In this document: positions 8,398 through 15,757 of the stretch, in pieces
How the letters are laid out: each line of letters starts with the position of its first letter
How positions within the stretch are numbered: position 1 is the stretch's first letter
Assembly (NCBI RefSeq): GCF_002407185.1
Contig: NZ_CP023563.1
Span: 930,001-994,000, forward strand
Source: Brachybacterium vulturis
GTDB taxonomy: Bacteria > Actinomycetota > Actinomycetes > Actinomycetales > Dermabacteraceae
Length of the DNA stretch: 64,000 nt
Reading direction: 5' to 3'
Position numbers and translations under genes: made by a program
Notes under the pieces: generated by a model
Told to the model about the DNA's origin: nothing
The model's database searches: none
The model's input: the letters and a program-made list of their open reading frames with translations, nothing else

Positions 8398-8973
8398 TCA
8401 GGAGGTTGCGGACGGATCAGTGCGCGACGTGGCGAAGTGATCGGGAGTGAGCTCGAAGGCGTGATGTGGCCGACCGAAAGCCACGTCGCGACCCAGGCGG
8501 ATGAAGCCGATCTTCTCCAGCACCCGCGCCGAGGCGGGGTTCTCGACATCGACCAGTGCGACCAGGCGCGGCAGCTCCAGTGGACCGAAGGCGGCTCCGA
8601 CGCACCGCCGTGCAGCCTCCGTGGCCAGACCCCGTCCCCAGGCGACGCGTGCCAGGGTGTATCCGAGCTCGATGCCGCGCTCGGTGACCTCGAGCCCCGC
8701 ATCACCGACCAGCTCTCCGCTGCTGCGGTCCACCACGGCCCAGCACGCGAAGCCATGCTCACGCTGGTGACGGCGGTAGCCCGCGATCATCCGCGCCGTC
8801 TCCTCGGGTGGGACAGCTCCGCCCTCGCCCACGTACCGCATGACCTCCTCGTCCCCGTAAACGGCATGGGCGGCTGGGACGTCTGTCGTCTCGAAGGGGC
8901 GCAGCAGCACCCGACCGCCGCACAGCGGGAAGCTCAGCGGCGCGGACGATCGGGGCGCGGGGGACGAGGTCAC
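8398..8973 (-). CDS. GNAT family N-acetyltransferase (RimJ/RimL type)
   Basis: 191-residue cytoplasmic acyltransferase. The fold motifs are in order: RVLLRPFETTDVPAAHAVYG (substrate region), IELGYTLARVAWGRGLATEA (acetyl-CoA-binding motif A, with the GxG/A loop), and NPASARVLEKIGF (motif B), the classic RimJ/RimL pattern. I chose GTG at 8973 because it lies 6 bases after a CACACT box; an upstream TTG at 9009 would add 12 residues lacking similarity. The substrate is unknown. It is divergent from the lrgA-like gene with a 75-base shared promoter region. Confidence 0.78.
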   Translation of the reverse strand: MTSSPAPRSSAPLSFPLCGGRVLLRPFETTDVPAAHAVYGDEEVMRYVGEGGAVPPEETARMIAGYRRHQREHGFACWAVVDRSSGELVGDAGLEVTERGIELGYTLARVAWGRGLATEAARRCVGAAFGPLELPRLVALVDVENPASARVLEKIGFIRLGRDVAFGRPHHAFELTPDHFATSRTDPSATS

Positions 8974-9048
8974 GAAAGCAGTGTGGGCCGGGTCGGCGGC
9001 CGTGGTCAACGCGGTGGCGACGAGGCCCCTCGGGCTACCCTGGCCGGG

Positions 9049-9450
9049 ATGTCACGCGCCGCCCTCCTGCCCCCCGTGCTGCTCGGCCTCGTGGTCCTGC
9101 TGCTCGCGCAGCTGGTGGGCCTGGCCGCGTCGGCCCTGCTGGGCCTGCCCGTGCCCGGAGTGGTCCTCGGGGTCGTGCTGCTGGTGCTGCTCGGGATCCT
9201 GCGACCCACGCGAGTCGTGGTCCGCGCCGCGGAACCGGCCGCCGCGCCCCTGCTGGCCCACCTGCAGCTGCTGTTCGTCCCGCCCTGCGTCGGGATCATC
9301 CTGGAGCTGCGGACCCTCGCCGAGAACGCGCTGCCGCTCGCGCTCGCCGTCGGCGGCTCCTTCCTGATGCCGCTGATCGTCTCCGGGATGGTGCTGCAGG
9401 CTCTGCTGCGCCGCCAGGACCGCCGACGAGGCCGGGAGGCACCTGCATGA
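9049..9450 (+). CDS. CidA/LrgA family membrane protein
   Basis: 133-residue holin-like membrane protein with four hydrophobic segments. The family pattern is clear: a glycine/leucine-rich first helix, LPVPGVVLGVVLL, then HLQLLFVPPCVGII. LrgA/CidA proteins modulate murein hydrolase activity, autolysis or export of small acids such as pyruvate. TACCCT ends 7 bases before the ATG, so the transcript is probably leaderless. The stop overlaps the next gene by ATGA, showing translational coupling with the LrgB partner. Confidence 0.88.
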   Translation: MSRAALLPPVLLGLVVLLLAQLVGLAASALLGLPVPGVVLGVVLLVLLGILRPTRVVVRAAEPAAAPLLAHLQLLFVPPCVGIILELRTLAENALPLALAVGGSFLMPLIVSGMVLQALLRRQDRRRGREAPA

Positions 9451-10145
9451 GCACCCTCATCCACCTGCCCGTCTTCGGCCTCGCCCTGACGCTCAGCGCC
9501 TACCTCGTGGCGTACTGGCTCTACCACCGTCTCGGCCGGCCCGGGGTGCTCTCCCCGGTGCTGGTCACCACCGCGATCGTCGCGGCGGTCCTGCTGCTGA
9601 CGGGTCTGCCGTACAGCGTCTACCTCGAGCAGGTGGGCCTGCTGACGATGCTCCTCGGCCCCGCCACCGTCGCCCTCGCCCTGCCGCTGCTGCGCAACGG
9701 GCGGGCGCTGGCCGGCTCGGCGCCTGCGGTGGCCGCCGCCCTGATCGCCGGGGGAGTGTTCAGCATCGCGATCACCGTGGGAGTCCTGCAGCTCTTCGGT
9801 GTCGGGGACGACGTGCTCCGTGCCGCGCTGCCCCGTTCGGTGACCTCGCCCGTCGGGCTGTCGATCGCCGAGGCGCTGCATGCCTCCGTGCCGCTCGCGA
9901 TCGTGCTCACCATGGTCTCCGGGGTGCTGGGCGCGGCGTTCGGCCCCGCGCTGCTGTCCCTGGCGCGGGTGCGGGACGAGCGGGCGCGCGGCTTCGCCGT
10001 CGGCCTCACCTCGCACGGCATCGGCACCTCCCGGGTGCTCTCCGACTCCACCGTGGCCGGTGGCTGGTCCAGCGCCGCCATGGTGCTGAACGCCCTGGTG
10101 ATGACGATGGTGCTGCCGATCGTGGCGGCGCTCGCCACGAGCTGA
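9447..10145 (+). CDS. CidB/LrgB family membrane protein
   Basis: 232-residue partner of the preceding LrgA/CidA-like protein, with about seven hydrophobic segments. Diagnostic stretches are LLGPATVALALPL, PRSVTSPVGLSIAE and the conserved RGFAVGLTSHGIGTSR near the C-terminus. The pair forms the two-component LrgAB/CidAB system. The start overlaps the upstream stop by four bases. No LytS/LytR-type sensor is adjacent, so regulation is not visible here. The gene ends 45 bases before the convergent arsR. Confidence 0.9.
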   Translation: MSTLIHLPVFGLALTLSAYLVAYWLYHRLGRPGVLSPVLVTTAIVAAVLLLTGLPYSVYLEQVGLLTMLLGPATVALALPLLRNGRALAGSAPAVAAALIAGGVFSIAITVGVLQLFGVGDDVLRAALPRSVTSPVGLSIAEALHASVPLAIVLTMVSGVLGAAFGPALLSLARVRDERARGFAVGLTSHGIGTSRVLSDSTVAGGWSSAAMVLNALVMTMVLPIVAALATS

Positions 10146-10190
10146 CCGGCGGACGAGCTGACCGGGCGCGGCCGCGCGGCGGGATCCGTC

Positions 10191-10634
10191 TCAGCCCAGG
10201 TCGAGGAAGGCTCGCAGCTCCGCGAAGGCCGAGGGGACCACTGAATAGTGCGCCCAGCGCCCCTTCTGCTCGCGGGTCAGCAGACCGGCCTCGACCAGCT
10301 TCTTCATGTGGTGGCTGACCGTGGGCTGCGAGATGCCGAGCGGCGCGGTGAGATCGCAGGCGCACACGTCCCCGCAGCCCTGCGCGGCCACATGGGAGAG
10401 CAGCTGGAGCCGGGTCGGGTCCGAGAGCGCCTTCAGCCGCAGGGCCAGATGCTCCGCCTCCGCGGCGTCGATCGGGCCGGCGCCGAGCGCGCAGCAGTCG
10501 AGTGCGGTCGACGCCTCCGGCGCGCAGGACGAGGCGCCCGCGGCCGGCCGCGGGCTGCACTCGGAGGTGTCGGACCCGGCGGCCGCGTCACGGATCGTGA
10601 GGCTCGCCGGGCGGACGGACGGGGTGGAGGGCAT
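10191..10634 (-). CDS. arsR: ArsR/SmtB family metalloregulator
   Basis: 147-residue winged-helix repressor of the divergent acr3-arsC genes. The core is LKALSDPTRLQLLSHV (about 68-82), recognition helix around ISQPTVSHHMKKL (101-113), and a wing with GRWAHYSV. Candidate As(III) thiols are Cys87, Cys91 and Cys93 in CGDVCAC plus an N-terminal Cys47-Cys48 pair; the layout of an N-terminal CC with a Cys in the DNA-binding domain resembles corynebacterial ArsR. ATG at 10634 follows TAAGGT by 6 bases (leaderless); GTG at 10640 is the alternative. Binding of metalloid would release the operator between the two genes. Confidence 0.88.
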   Translation of the reverse strand: MPSTPSVRPASLTIRDAAAGSDTSECSPRPAAGASSCAPEASTALDCCALGAGPIDAAEAEHLALRLKALSDPTRLQLLSHVAAQGCGDVCACDLTAPLGISQPTVSHHMKKLVEAGLLTREQKGRWAHYSVVPSAFAELRAFLDLG

Positions 10635-10640
10635 CGGCAC

Positions 10641-10700
10641 ACCTTACATTGACGTTCGTCTATGCGGCAGGCTAGCGTGCGCATCGATATCCGTCTATAG
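10641..10700. promoter_or_regulatory. divergent ars promoter and ArsR operators
   Basis: Rightward, TTGACG (10649-10654) and TAGCGT (10673-10678) with 18-base spacing form the acr3 promoter. Leftward, TAAGGT (10646-10641) serves arsR. An imperfect palindrome CATTGACGTTCGTCTATG (10647-10664) covers the rightward -35 box and abuts the leftward -10 box. A related site, ATCGATATCCGTCTATAG (10683-10700), follows downstream. Both share CGTCTAT and are the likely ArsR-binding sites, letting one repressor close both promoters. Confidence 0.65.
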
Positions 10701-10718
10701 GAAGAGGCAGACCCCGTC

Positions 10719-11831
10719 ATGACGACGACCACCGCACCCAGCGCACCGACCGGTGTCGCCGGGGAGATGTCGTTCCTGGACCGCTTCCTGCCGGTCTGGA
10801 TCATCGCCGCCATGATCCTGGGCCTGGCATTGGGCCGTCTCGTGCCCGGGTTGAACCAGGCGCTCGAGAGCATGTCCGTCGCGGGCATCTCCCTCCCCAT
10901 CGCGATCGGCCTGCTGGTGATGATGTACCCGGTCCTGGCGAAGGTCCGCTACGACGAGACCCGGCGCATCACCGCCGATCGGAAGCTGATGGTCCTGTCC
11001 CTGGTGCTGAACTGGATCCTGGGACCGGCGCTCATGTTCACCCTGGCCTGGCTGCTGCTCGCCGACCTCCCCGAATATCGCACCGGGCTGATCATCGTGG
11101 GCCTCGCCCGCTGCATCGCGATGGTGTTCATCTGGAACGATCTCGCCTGCGGCGACCGGGAGGCCGCGGCCGTGCTGGTCGCTCTCAACTCCGTCTTCCA
11201 GGTGCTCGCCTTCGGGGCGCTCGGCTGGTTCTACCTGCAGGTGCTGCCCTCCTGGCTGGGTCTGCCCGTGACCTCGGCAGAGTTCTCCGTCGGCGCGATC
11301 GTGCTGTCGGTGCTGGTGTTCCTCGGGATACCGCTGCTGGCCGGCTTCCTCACCCGGACGTTCGGGGAGCGGGCCAAGGGGCGGGACTGGTACGAGAACC
11401 GCTTCCTGCCCCGCATCGGCCCGTTCGCCATGTACGGACTGCTGTTCACCATCGTGCTGCTGTTCGCCCTGCAGGGCGAGGCGATCACCTCCAGCCCCTG
11501 GGACGTGGCCCGCATCGCCCTGCCGCTGCTGGCCTACTTCGTGGGGATGTTCCTGCTCTCGCTGTTCGTGGCGCGCGCCGTGGGCCTGAACTACGCGAAG
11601 TCCACCACGGTCGCCTTCACCGCCTCCGGGAACAATTTCGAGCTCGCCATCGCGGTCGCGATCGGCACCTTCGGCGTCACCTCCGGGCAGGCGCTCGCCG
11701 GCGTCGTCGGCCCCCTCATCGAAGTGCCGGTGCTGGTGGGGCTGGTCTACGTCTCGCTGTGGCTGGCCAAGCGCCTGTTCCCCGGTGACCCCACCGTCCC
11801 GGCTCGCCGCGAGCAGAAGGTCACCGCATGA
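10719..11831 (+). CDS. acr3: ACR3 family arsenite efflux transporter
   Basis: 370-residue inner-membrane arsenite/antimonite exporter with ten hydrophobic segments. The ACR3 signature region is [18 protein letters not shown], holding the conserved functional Cys at about residue 132; [14 protein letters not shown] and [15 protein letters not shown] near the C-terminus are also family-specific. It starts the acr3-arsC operon opposite arsR and overlaps arsC by ATGA. Expected to be induced by As(III) or Sb(III) through release of ArsR. Confidence 0.95.
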   Translation: MTTTTAPSAPTGVAGEMSFLDRFLPVWIIAAMILGLALGRLVPGLNQALESMSVAGISLPIAIGLLVMMYPVLAKVRYDETRRITADRKLMVLSLVLNWILGPALMFTLAWLLLADLPEYRTGLIIVGLARCIAMVFIWNDLACGDREAAAVLVALNSVFQVLAFGALGWFYLQVLPSWLGLPVTSAEFSVGAIVLSVLVFLGIPLLAGFLTRTFGERAKGRDWYENRFLPRIGPFAMYGLLFTIVLLFALQGEAITSSPWDVARIALPLLAYFVGMFLLSLFVARAVGLNYAKSTTVAFTASGNNFELAIAVAIGTFGVTSGQALAGVVGPLIEVPVLVGLVYVSLWLAKRLFPGDPTVPARREQKVTA

Positions 11832-12265
11832 GCATCCGGAACTCCGTCTCCTCCGTCCCATCCGTCCTGTTCGTGTGCGTGAAGAACGGCGGCAAGTCCC
11901 AGATGGCCGCCGCCCTCATGGAGGCTCGGGCCGCGGGCGCCGTCGAGGTGCACTCCGCCGGGACCAGGCCCGGCACCGCGATCAACACCCTCTCGGCCGA
12001 AGTGGTCGCCGAGGTCGGCGCGGACATGTCCGCCGGCGTCACGAAGCCGATCGATCCCGCGCTGCTGGCCCGCGTGGACCGGGTCGTAGTGCTGGGGGAG
12101 GAGGCCGCGGTCGAGCCCGTCCCCGGCATGACCGGCACCATCACCACCTGGGTCACCGACGAGCCTTCCGAGCGCGGCATCGAGGGGCCCGAGCGGATGC
12201 GCCTGGTGCGTGACGACATCGACAGACGGGTGCAGGAGCTGCTTGCGGAGCTCACGGCCGAATGA
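11828..12265 (+). CDS. arsC: arsenate reductase, low-molecular-weight phosphatase family
   Basis: 145-residue cytoplasmic protein of the LMW protein-tyrosine-phosphatase fold, the fold of thiol-linked arsenate reductases (arsenate to arsenite for export by the preceding Acr3). The P-loop is [13 protein letters not shown] with nucleophile Cys17. The residue five after the Cys gap is Lys23, where canonical phosphatases and many ArsC proteins have Arg (CX5R). The fold otherwise holds: HSAGTRPG follows and [13 protein letters not shown] is near the end. Overlap with acr3 by ATGA. In Actinobacteria the electron donor is usually mycothiol/mycoredoxin. Confidence 0.82.
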   Translation: MSIRNSVSSVPSVLFVCVKNGGKSQMAAALMEARAAGAVEVHSAGTRPGTAINTLSAEVVAEVGADMSAGVTKPIDPALLARVDRVVVLGEEAAVEPVPGMTGTITTWVTDEPSERGIEGPERMRLVRDDIDRRVQELLAELTAE

Positions 12266-12454
12266 CGCTGAGCGCCCCCGCAGGCGAGGTCGAGGCGTAC
12301 ATCCACCGCCACGACGACGCTCGCACGGAGGGGCAGCACAACGGCCGGAGCGGGGCACCGGCCAGCGGAGCACCGCAGTGCCGGAGGGGGCTTGCCGCCG
12401 CTGTCTGATCAGCAGAGGCGTTCGCCGGCCCGTGGCGGGCGTAGCATTCCGCGC

Positions 12455-13816
12455 GTGCTCACATTCGGGCTTCTCCAGCCTCGCACCGTCGATCGGCGAC
12501 CGCGTCCCACGCGGACCGTCTTCCTCGCCTTCGCCCTCAGCGCCGTCCTGGGAACGCTCCTGCTGATGCACCCGGCCGCCTCCACCGGCGCCGGCGGCGC
12601 CGAGGTGATGGAGGCGCTGTTCACCGCGGTGTCCTCACTCTGCGTGACCGGGCTGATCGTGGTCGACACCCCCGTCTTCTGGACCACCTTCGGGCAGGTC
12701 GTGATCCTCGCGCTGATCCAGCTCGGCGGCCTCGGCGTGATGACCTTCGCCTCCGTGGTGGGGATCGCCGTGGTCCGCAAGCTGTCCCTGCGCTCGAAGC
12801 TCACCGCCGCCGCGGAGGTCAAGAGCTTCGGCATCGAGGACGTACGCACCCTCGTGATCAGCGTGGTGCGGATCTCGCTGCTCATCGAGGCGGTCGCGGC
12901 GGTGATCCTCACGCTGCGCTTCGCCCTGACCCACGACGAGACCTGGGGGCGGGCGCTGTGGCTCGGTGTCTTCCACGCCGTGTCCTCGTTCAACAACGCC
13001 GGTTTCGCGCTCTACAGCGACAGTCTCATGTCCTTCCGGGACGACCCCGTGGTGCTTCTGACCACGAGCGGCGCGACGGTGCTCGGCGGGCTCGGGTTCC
13101 CCGTGCTCATGCAGCTGAGGAAGCACCTGGGCACCGTGCGTCTGTGGACCATGAACACCCGGATAGTGCTCGCGGCGACGCCGCTGCTGCTCGTCCTCGG
13201 CACCGTCTACATCACCGCGCTCGAGTGGACCAATCCGGCGACCCTCGGCGGGATGCCTCCTCACCTGCGGATCCTCAACGGCTTCGCGATGTCCGCCCAG
13301 ACCCGCACCGCGGGCTTCAACACCATCGACACCGGCGCGATGGATCCCGCCACCTGGCTGGGCATGGACCTGCTGATGTTCATCGGCGGCGGCCCCGCCG
13401 GCACTGCGGGCGGCATCAAGGTCACCACTTTCGCCGTGCTGTTCTTCCTCATGCTCGGCGAGCTGCGCGGCGCCGGGGCCATCACCGTCTTCGGCAAGCG
13501 GCTCTCCCGGGCGGTGCACCGTCAGGCGATCACCGTGATCGTGATGGCCGTCGGCCTCGTCGCCGTCTCCACGATCGCGATCATGCTCATGACCGACTTC
13601 TCCCTCGACCAGGTCCTGTTCGAGGTGGTCTCGGCCTTCGCGACCGTGGGCCTGTCCACCGGGATGACCGCGGGCCTCCCCGTCGGCGCGCAGCTGATCA
13701 TCGTGGCGCTCATGTTCACCGGACGGCTGGGCCCGATCACGGTCGCCACCGGCCTGGCTCTGCGCCGCCGCACGCTCCTCTACGACCTCCCCAAGGAAAG
13801 GCCGATCATTGGCTAA
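12455..13816 (+). CDS. ktrB: potassium uptake membrane subunit (KtrB/TrkH family)
   Basis: 453-residue channel-like subunit of a Ktr potassium transporter. Four M1-P-M2 repeats are recognisable; selectivity-filter regions include TAVSSLCVTGLIV, HAVSSFNNAGFALY, AQTRTAGFNT and ATVGLSTGMT. The GTG at 12455 follows TAGCAT by 7 bases, giving a leaderless start; an upstream ATG at 12392 would add 21 polar residues without similarity. The length fits KtrB rather than the longer TrkH. It overlaps ktrA by a few bases. Confidence 0.92.
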   Translation: MLTFGLLQPRTVDRRPRPTRTVFLAFALSAVLGTLLLMHPAASTGAGGAEVMEALFTAVSSLCVTGLIVVDTPVFWTTFGQVVILALIQLGGLGVMTFASVVGIAVVRKLSLRSKLTAAAEVKSFGIEDVRTLVISVVRISLLIEAVAAVILTLRFALTHDETWGRALWLGVFHAVSSFNNAGFALYSDSLMSFRDDPVVLLTTSGATVLGGLGFPVLMQLRKHLGTVRLWTMNTRIVLAATPLLLVLGTVYITALEWTNPATLGGMPPHLRILNGFAMSAQTRTAGFNTIDTGAMDPATWLGMDLLMFIGGGPAGTAGGIKVTTFAVLFFLMLGELRGAGAITVFGKRLSRAVHRQAITVIVMAVGLVAVSTIAIMLMTDFSLDQVLFEVVSAFATVGLSTGMTAGLPVGAQLIIVALMFTGRLGPITVATGLALRRRTLLYDLPKERPIIG

Positions 13817-14510
13817 GCACAGACTCTTCCGCACAGGTCTCTCCGCCGGCCCGACCTCCGACAGATCGGTCGCGGTCATCGGCCTGGGCCGCTTCGGGCA
13901 GTCCCTCGCCCTCGAGCTCATGGACGAGGGCGCGGAGGTGCTCGGCATCGACGTGCGCGAGGACACCGTCCAGGCGCTCAACGGCCGGATCACCCACGCG
14001 GTCGTCGCCGACGCCACCTACGAGGACGTGATGCGCCAGCTCTCGATCCCCGAGTTCGAGCGCGTGGTCATCGCGATCGGCAGCGACATCCAGTCCAGCA
14101 TCCTGGTCACCTCGCTGCTGCTGCGCTTCGGTGTGCAGAAGATCTGGGCGAAGGCCGTCAGCGACCCCCACGGACTGATCCTCGAGCAGCTGGGCATCCC
14201 GCACGTGATCTACCCGGAGAAGGACATGGGCCGACGGGTCGCCCACCTCGTGCTGGGCAGCATGCAGGACTTCATCGAGATCGACACCGACTTCGCGATG
14301 GTGAAGACCGCGCTGGGCGCCGAGCACGCCGGGACCCGGCTCGGTGACAGCGGCATCCGCCGACGCTACGGCGTCACCGTCACCTCCGTGAAACCGGTCG
14401 GTGGCACCTGGCAGAGCGCCACCCAGGACACGGTGCTGCAGGAGGGGGACACCATCCTGGTCACCGGCCCCATCCGGCAAGCGGACCGGTTCAGCCGCGC
14501 GATGTCCTGA
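13809..14510 (+). CDS. ktrA: potassium uptake regulatory subunit (KtrA/TrkA, RCK domain)
   Basis: 233-residue cytosolic gating subunit that binds nucleotide (ATP/ADP or NAD) and controls the KtrB pore. The RCK_N Rossmann motif GLGRFG is at 25-30 with Asp48 at the end of strand 2; the RCK_C domain covers about 140-228. The first codon is TTG at 13809, embedded in the last codons of ktrB, so the two are translationally coupled. An unusually weak start codon may keep the subunit ratio low. Confidence 0.92.
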   Translation: MAKHRLFRTGLSAGPTSDRSVAVIGLGRFGQSLALELMDEGAEVLGIDVREDTVQALNGRITHAVVADATYEDVMRQLSIPEFERVVIAIGSDIQSSILVTSLLLRFGVQKIWAKAVSDPHGLILEQLGIPHVIYPEKDMGRRVAHLVLGSMQDFIEIDTDFAMVKTALGAEHAGTRLGDSGIRRRYGVTVTSVKPVGGTWQSATQDTVLQEGDTILVTGPIRQADRFSRAMS

Positions 14511-14714
14511 GGGACGCGGGGCACCGGACGAGGGGCCGCCCGAAGACCGCCGTACGTCGGTCGCGCGAGGATCCCGTGCTCACGACCGCTACGGCCCCGC
14601 ACCCGGCCTTCTCGCCCTGGCAGCAGGCGACCAGGACCGGCATCGCCTCCACCCCGGCCGGACCGATCCCGGACGACCTCGTCGAACGGTGGGTGCGGGC
14701 ATCTCCCGAGCGCT

Positions 14715-15176
14715 TCAGGCCCCGGGGGTGTCAGGGTGGGGAGACGGCCACGGGCTGATCGCCTCGAGGCCGGGGTACCCCTGGAAATCCCTGAGGTTCC
14801 GGGTGAAGAGCACTGCGTCGTGGGTGACTGCGGTCGCGGCGATGTACGCATCGTTCACGGAGATGCTGATGCCGCGGCGTCGGAGGAGCGCCACGTTGAC
14901 GGCGTAGTTCTCCACCACGGTCGCGGCGAGGGGGAGTGTTCGGCTCTGGTAGGCGTCCTGTACGGAACGGACGTGATGGAGCAGCTCGCTGCGCCGTCGA
15001 CCCTCCTCCAGGAACTCCACCCCGAGCCGCAGCTCGGCGAGGGAGATGACTGAGATATAGGAGCGGTCGCTGATCCGCTGCAGCGCGGTGACGACCGTCG
15101 GCTCCGGGCGCGGGCGGGCAAGTTCGAAGAGCACGTTCGTGTCCAGGATGACTGCCGAGGGGACCCGCGCGGTCAC
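14715..15176 (-). CDS. vapC: VapC-type PIN-domain ribonuclease toxin
   Basis: 153-residue PIN-domain protein. The acidic metal site is intact: Asp12 in LDTNVLF, Glu48 in SLAEL, Asp109 in VNDAYIAATA, and Asp130 after TRNLRD. PIN toxins cleave specific RNAs, often tRNAs, to stop growth. The start is GTG at 15176 and overlaps the antitoxin stop by GTGA. Gene order antitoxin then toxin, tight coupling and the palindromic operator support a functional type II toxin-antitoxin module. Confidence 0.9.
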   Translation of the reverse strand: MTARVPSAVILDTNVLFELARPRPEPTVVTALQRISDRSYISVISLAELRLGVEFLEEGRRRSELLHHVRSVQDAYQSRTLPLAATVVENYAVNVALLRRRGISISVNDAYIAATAVTHDAVLFTRNLRDFQGYPGLEAISPWPSPHPDTPGA

Positions 15177-15406
15177 GAGAACGAGGCGGCGTCGTGGTCC
15201 TTCTGGTCGGGGACGTCAACCGGCTTGACCCCTCGCCCCTGCATCGACGTGAGAATCCTGCCGATCGGGTCCTCGACATCGGTGCGACGCGCCCGGGTGA
15301 GCACGTCCCTGGCCTCGGCTTCCATCGAGCGGCCGTTCCGCGCGCCGCGTTCGCGGAGCCATTGGCGGACGTTGTCATCGAGATCTCTGACCAGCAGCTG
15401 AGCCAT
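15173..15406 (-). CDS. vapB: VapB/FitA-like ribbon-helix-helix antitoxin
   Basis: 77-residue antitoxin. The N-terminal half (MAQLLVRDLDDNVRQWL, then GRSMEAEARDVL) matches the FitA-like ribbon-helix-helix fold that binds DNA and VapC; the C-terminal half is polar and should wrap the toxin. A very strong ribosome site, GGAGGAGGTG, lies 4 bases before the ATG at 15406, fitting the need for excess antitoxin. It probably represses its own operon through the repeat at 15428-15444. Confidence 0.85.
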   Translation of the reverse strand: MAQLLVRDLDDNVRQWLRERGARNGRSMEAEARDVLTRARRTDVEDPIGRILTSMQGRGVKPVDVPDQKDHDAASFS

Positions 15407-15427
15407 GGGGCACCTCCTCCCTCTGGG

Positions 15428-15444
15428 TGATATCAATGATATCA
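15428..15444. promoter_or_regulatory. vapBC operator: tandem TGATATCA palindromes
   Basis: Two perfect 8-bp palindromes TGATATCA (15428-15435 and 15437-15444) separated by one base lie 21 bases upstream of vapB. The stretch is conspicuously AT-rich for this genome and contains a TATCAT box on the vapB strand. It is the expected place for VapBC autoregulation, each palindrome fitting one ribbon-helix-helix dimer. Confidence 0.6.
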
Positions 15445-15757
15445 AACGGGTGTCCGACCCGCCATGGTCACTGCTCGCGCGGTGGGAGGACCCGGTGGCC
15501 GAATGTGCTTCGGAGCGCCGGGGCCACCTCCGAAAGTCGGGTGCGGCGGGACGTGCGATCCGGAACAATGGACCGCCGCGGTCACGTCTGACCGCGGCTC
15601 TCTGTGCGGACAGGGGCTGTCCGCCCCCGCACCTATCGTCGGTCCTGTCCATGGGCTGTCGGACCCGTCGCAGAATGCGTCGGAGTCGGCCGTTCCATAG
15701 TCCTCGCCGCGCAGCACGGCTTCGCGCCTCCGCTCTTCTCGTCAAGGATCCCTCTTC
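15445..15757. other. gene-free interval with three inverted repeats upstream of the ABC exporter
   Basis: No credible gene. Three hairpins follow one another: TTCGGAG / CTCCGAA (15509-15534), CCGCGGTCA / TGACCGCGG (15576-15597, 4-base loop) and GCGGACA / TGTCCGC near 15605-15623. The middle one could be a regulator-binding palindrome. CATAGT near 15698 is the best -10 candidate for the rightward exporter operon. Confidence 0.35.

Noticed and set aside
14576-14758. Possible 60-residue gene between ktrA and vapC
   Set aside because: It starts with GTG without a good ribosome site, its end overlaps vapC antisense, and it resembles no known protein. The interval 14511-14714 otherwise holds nothing I can support.
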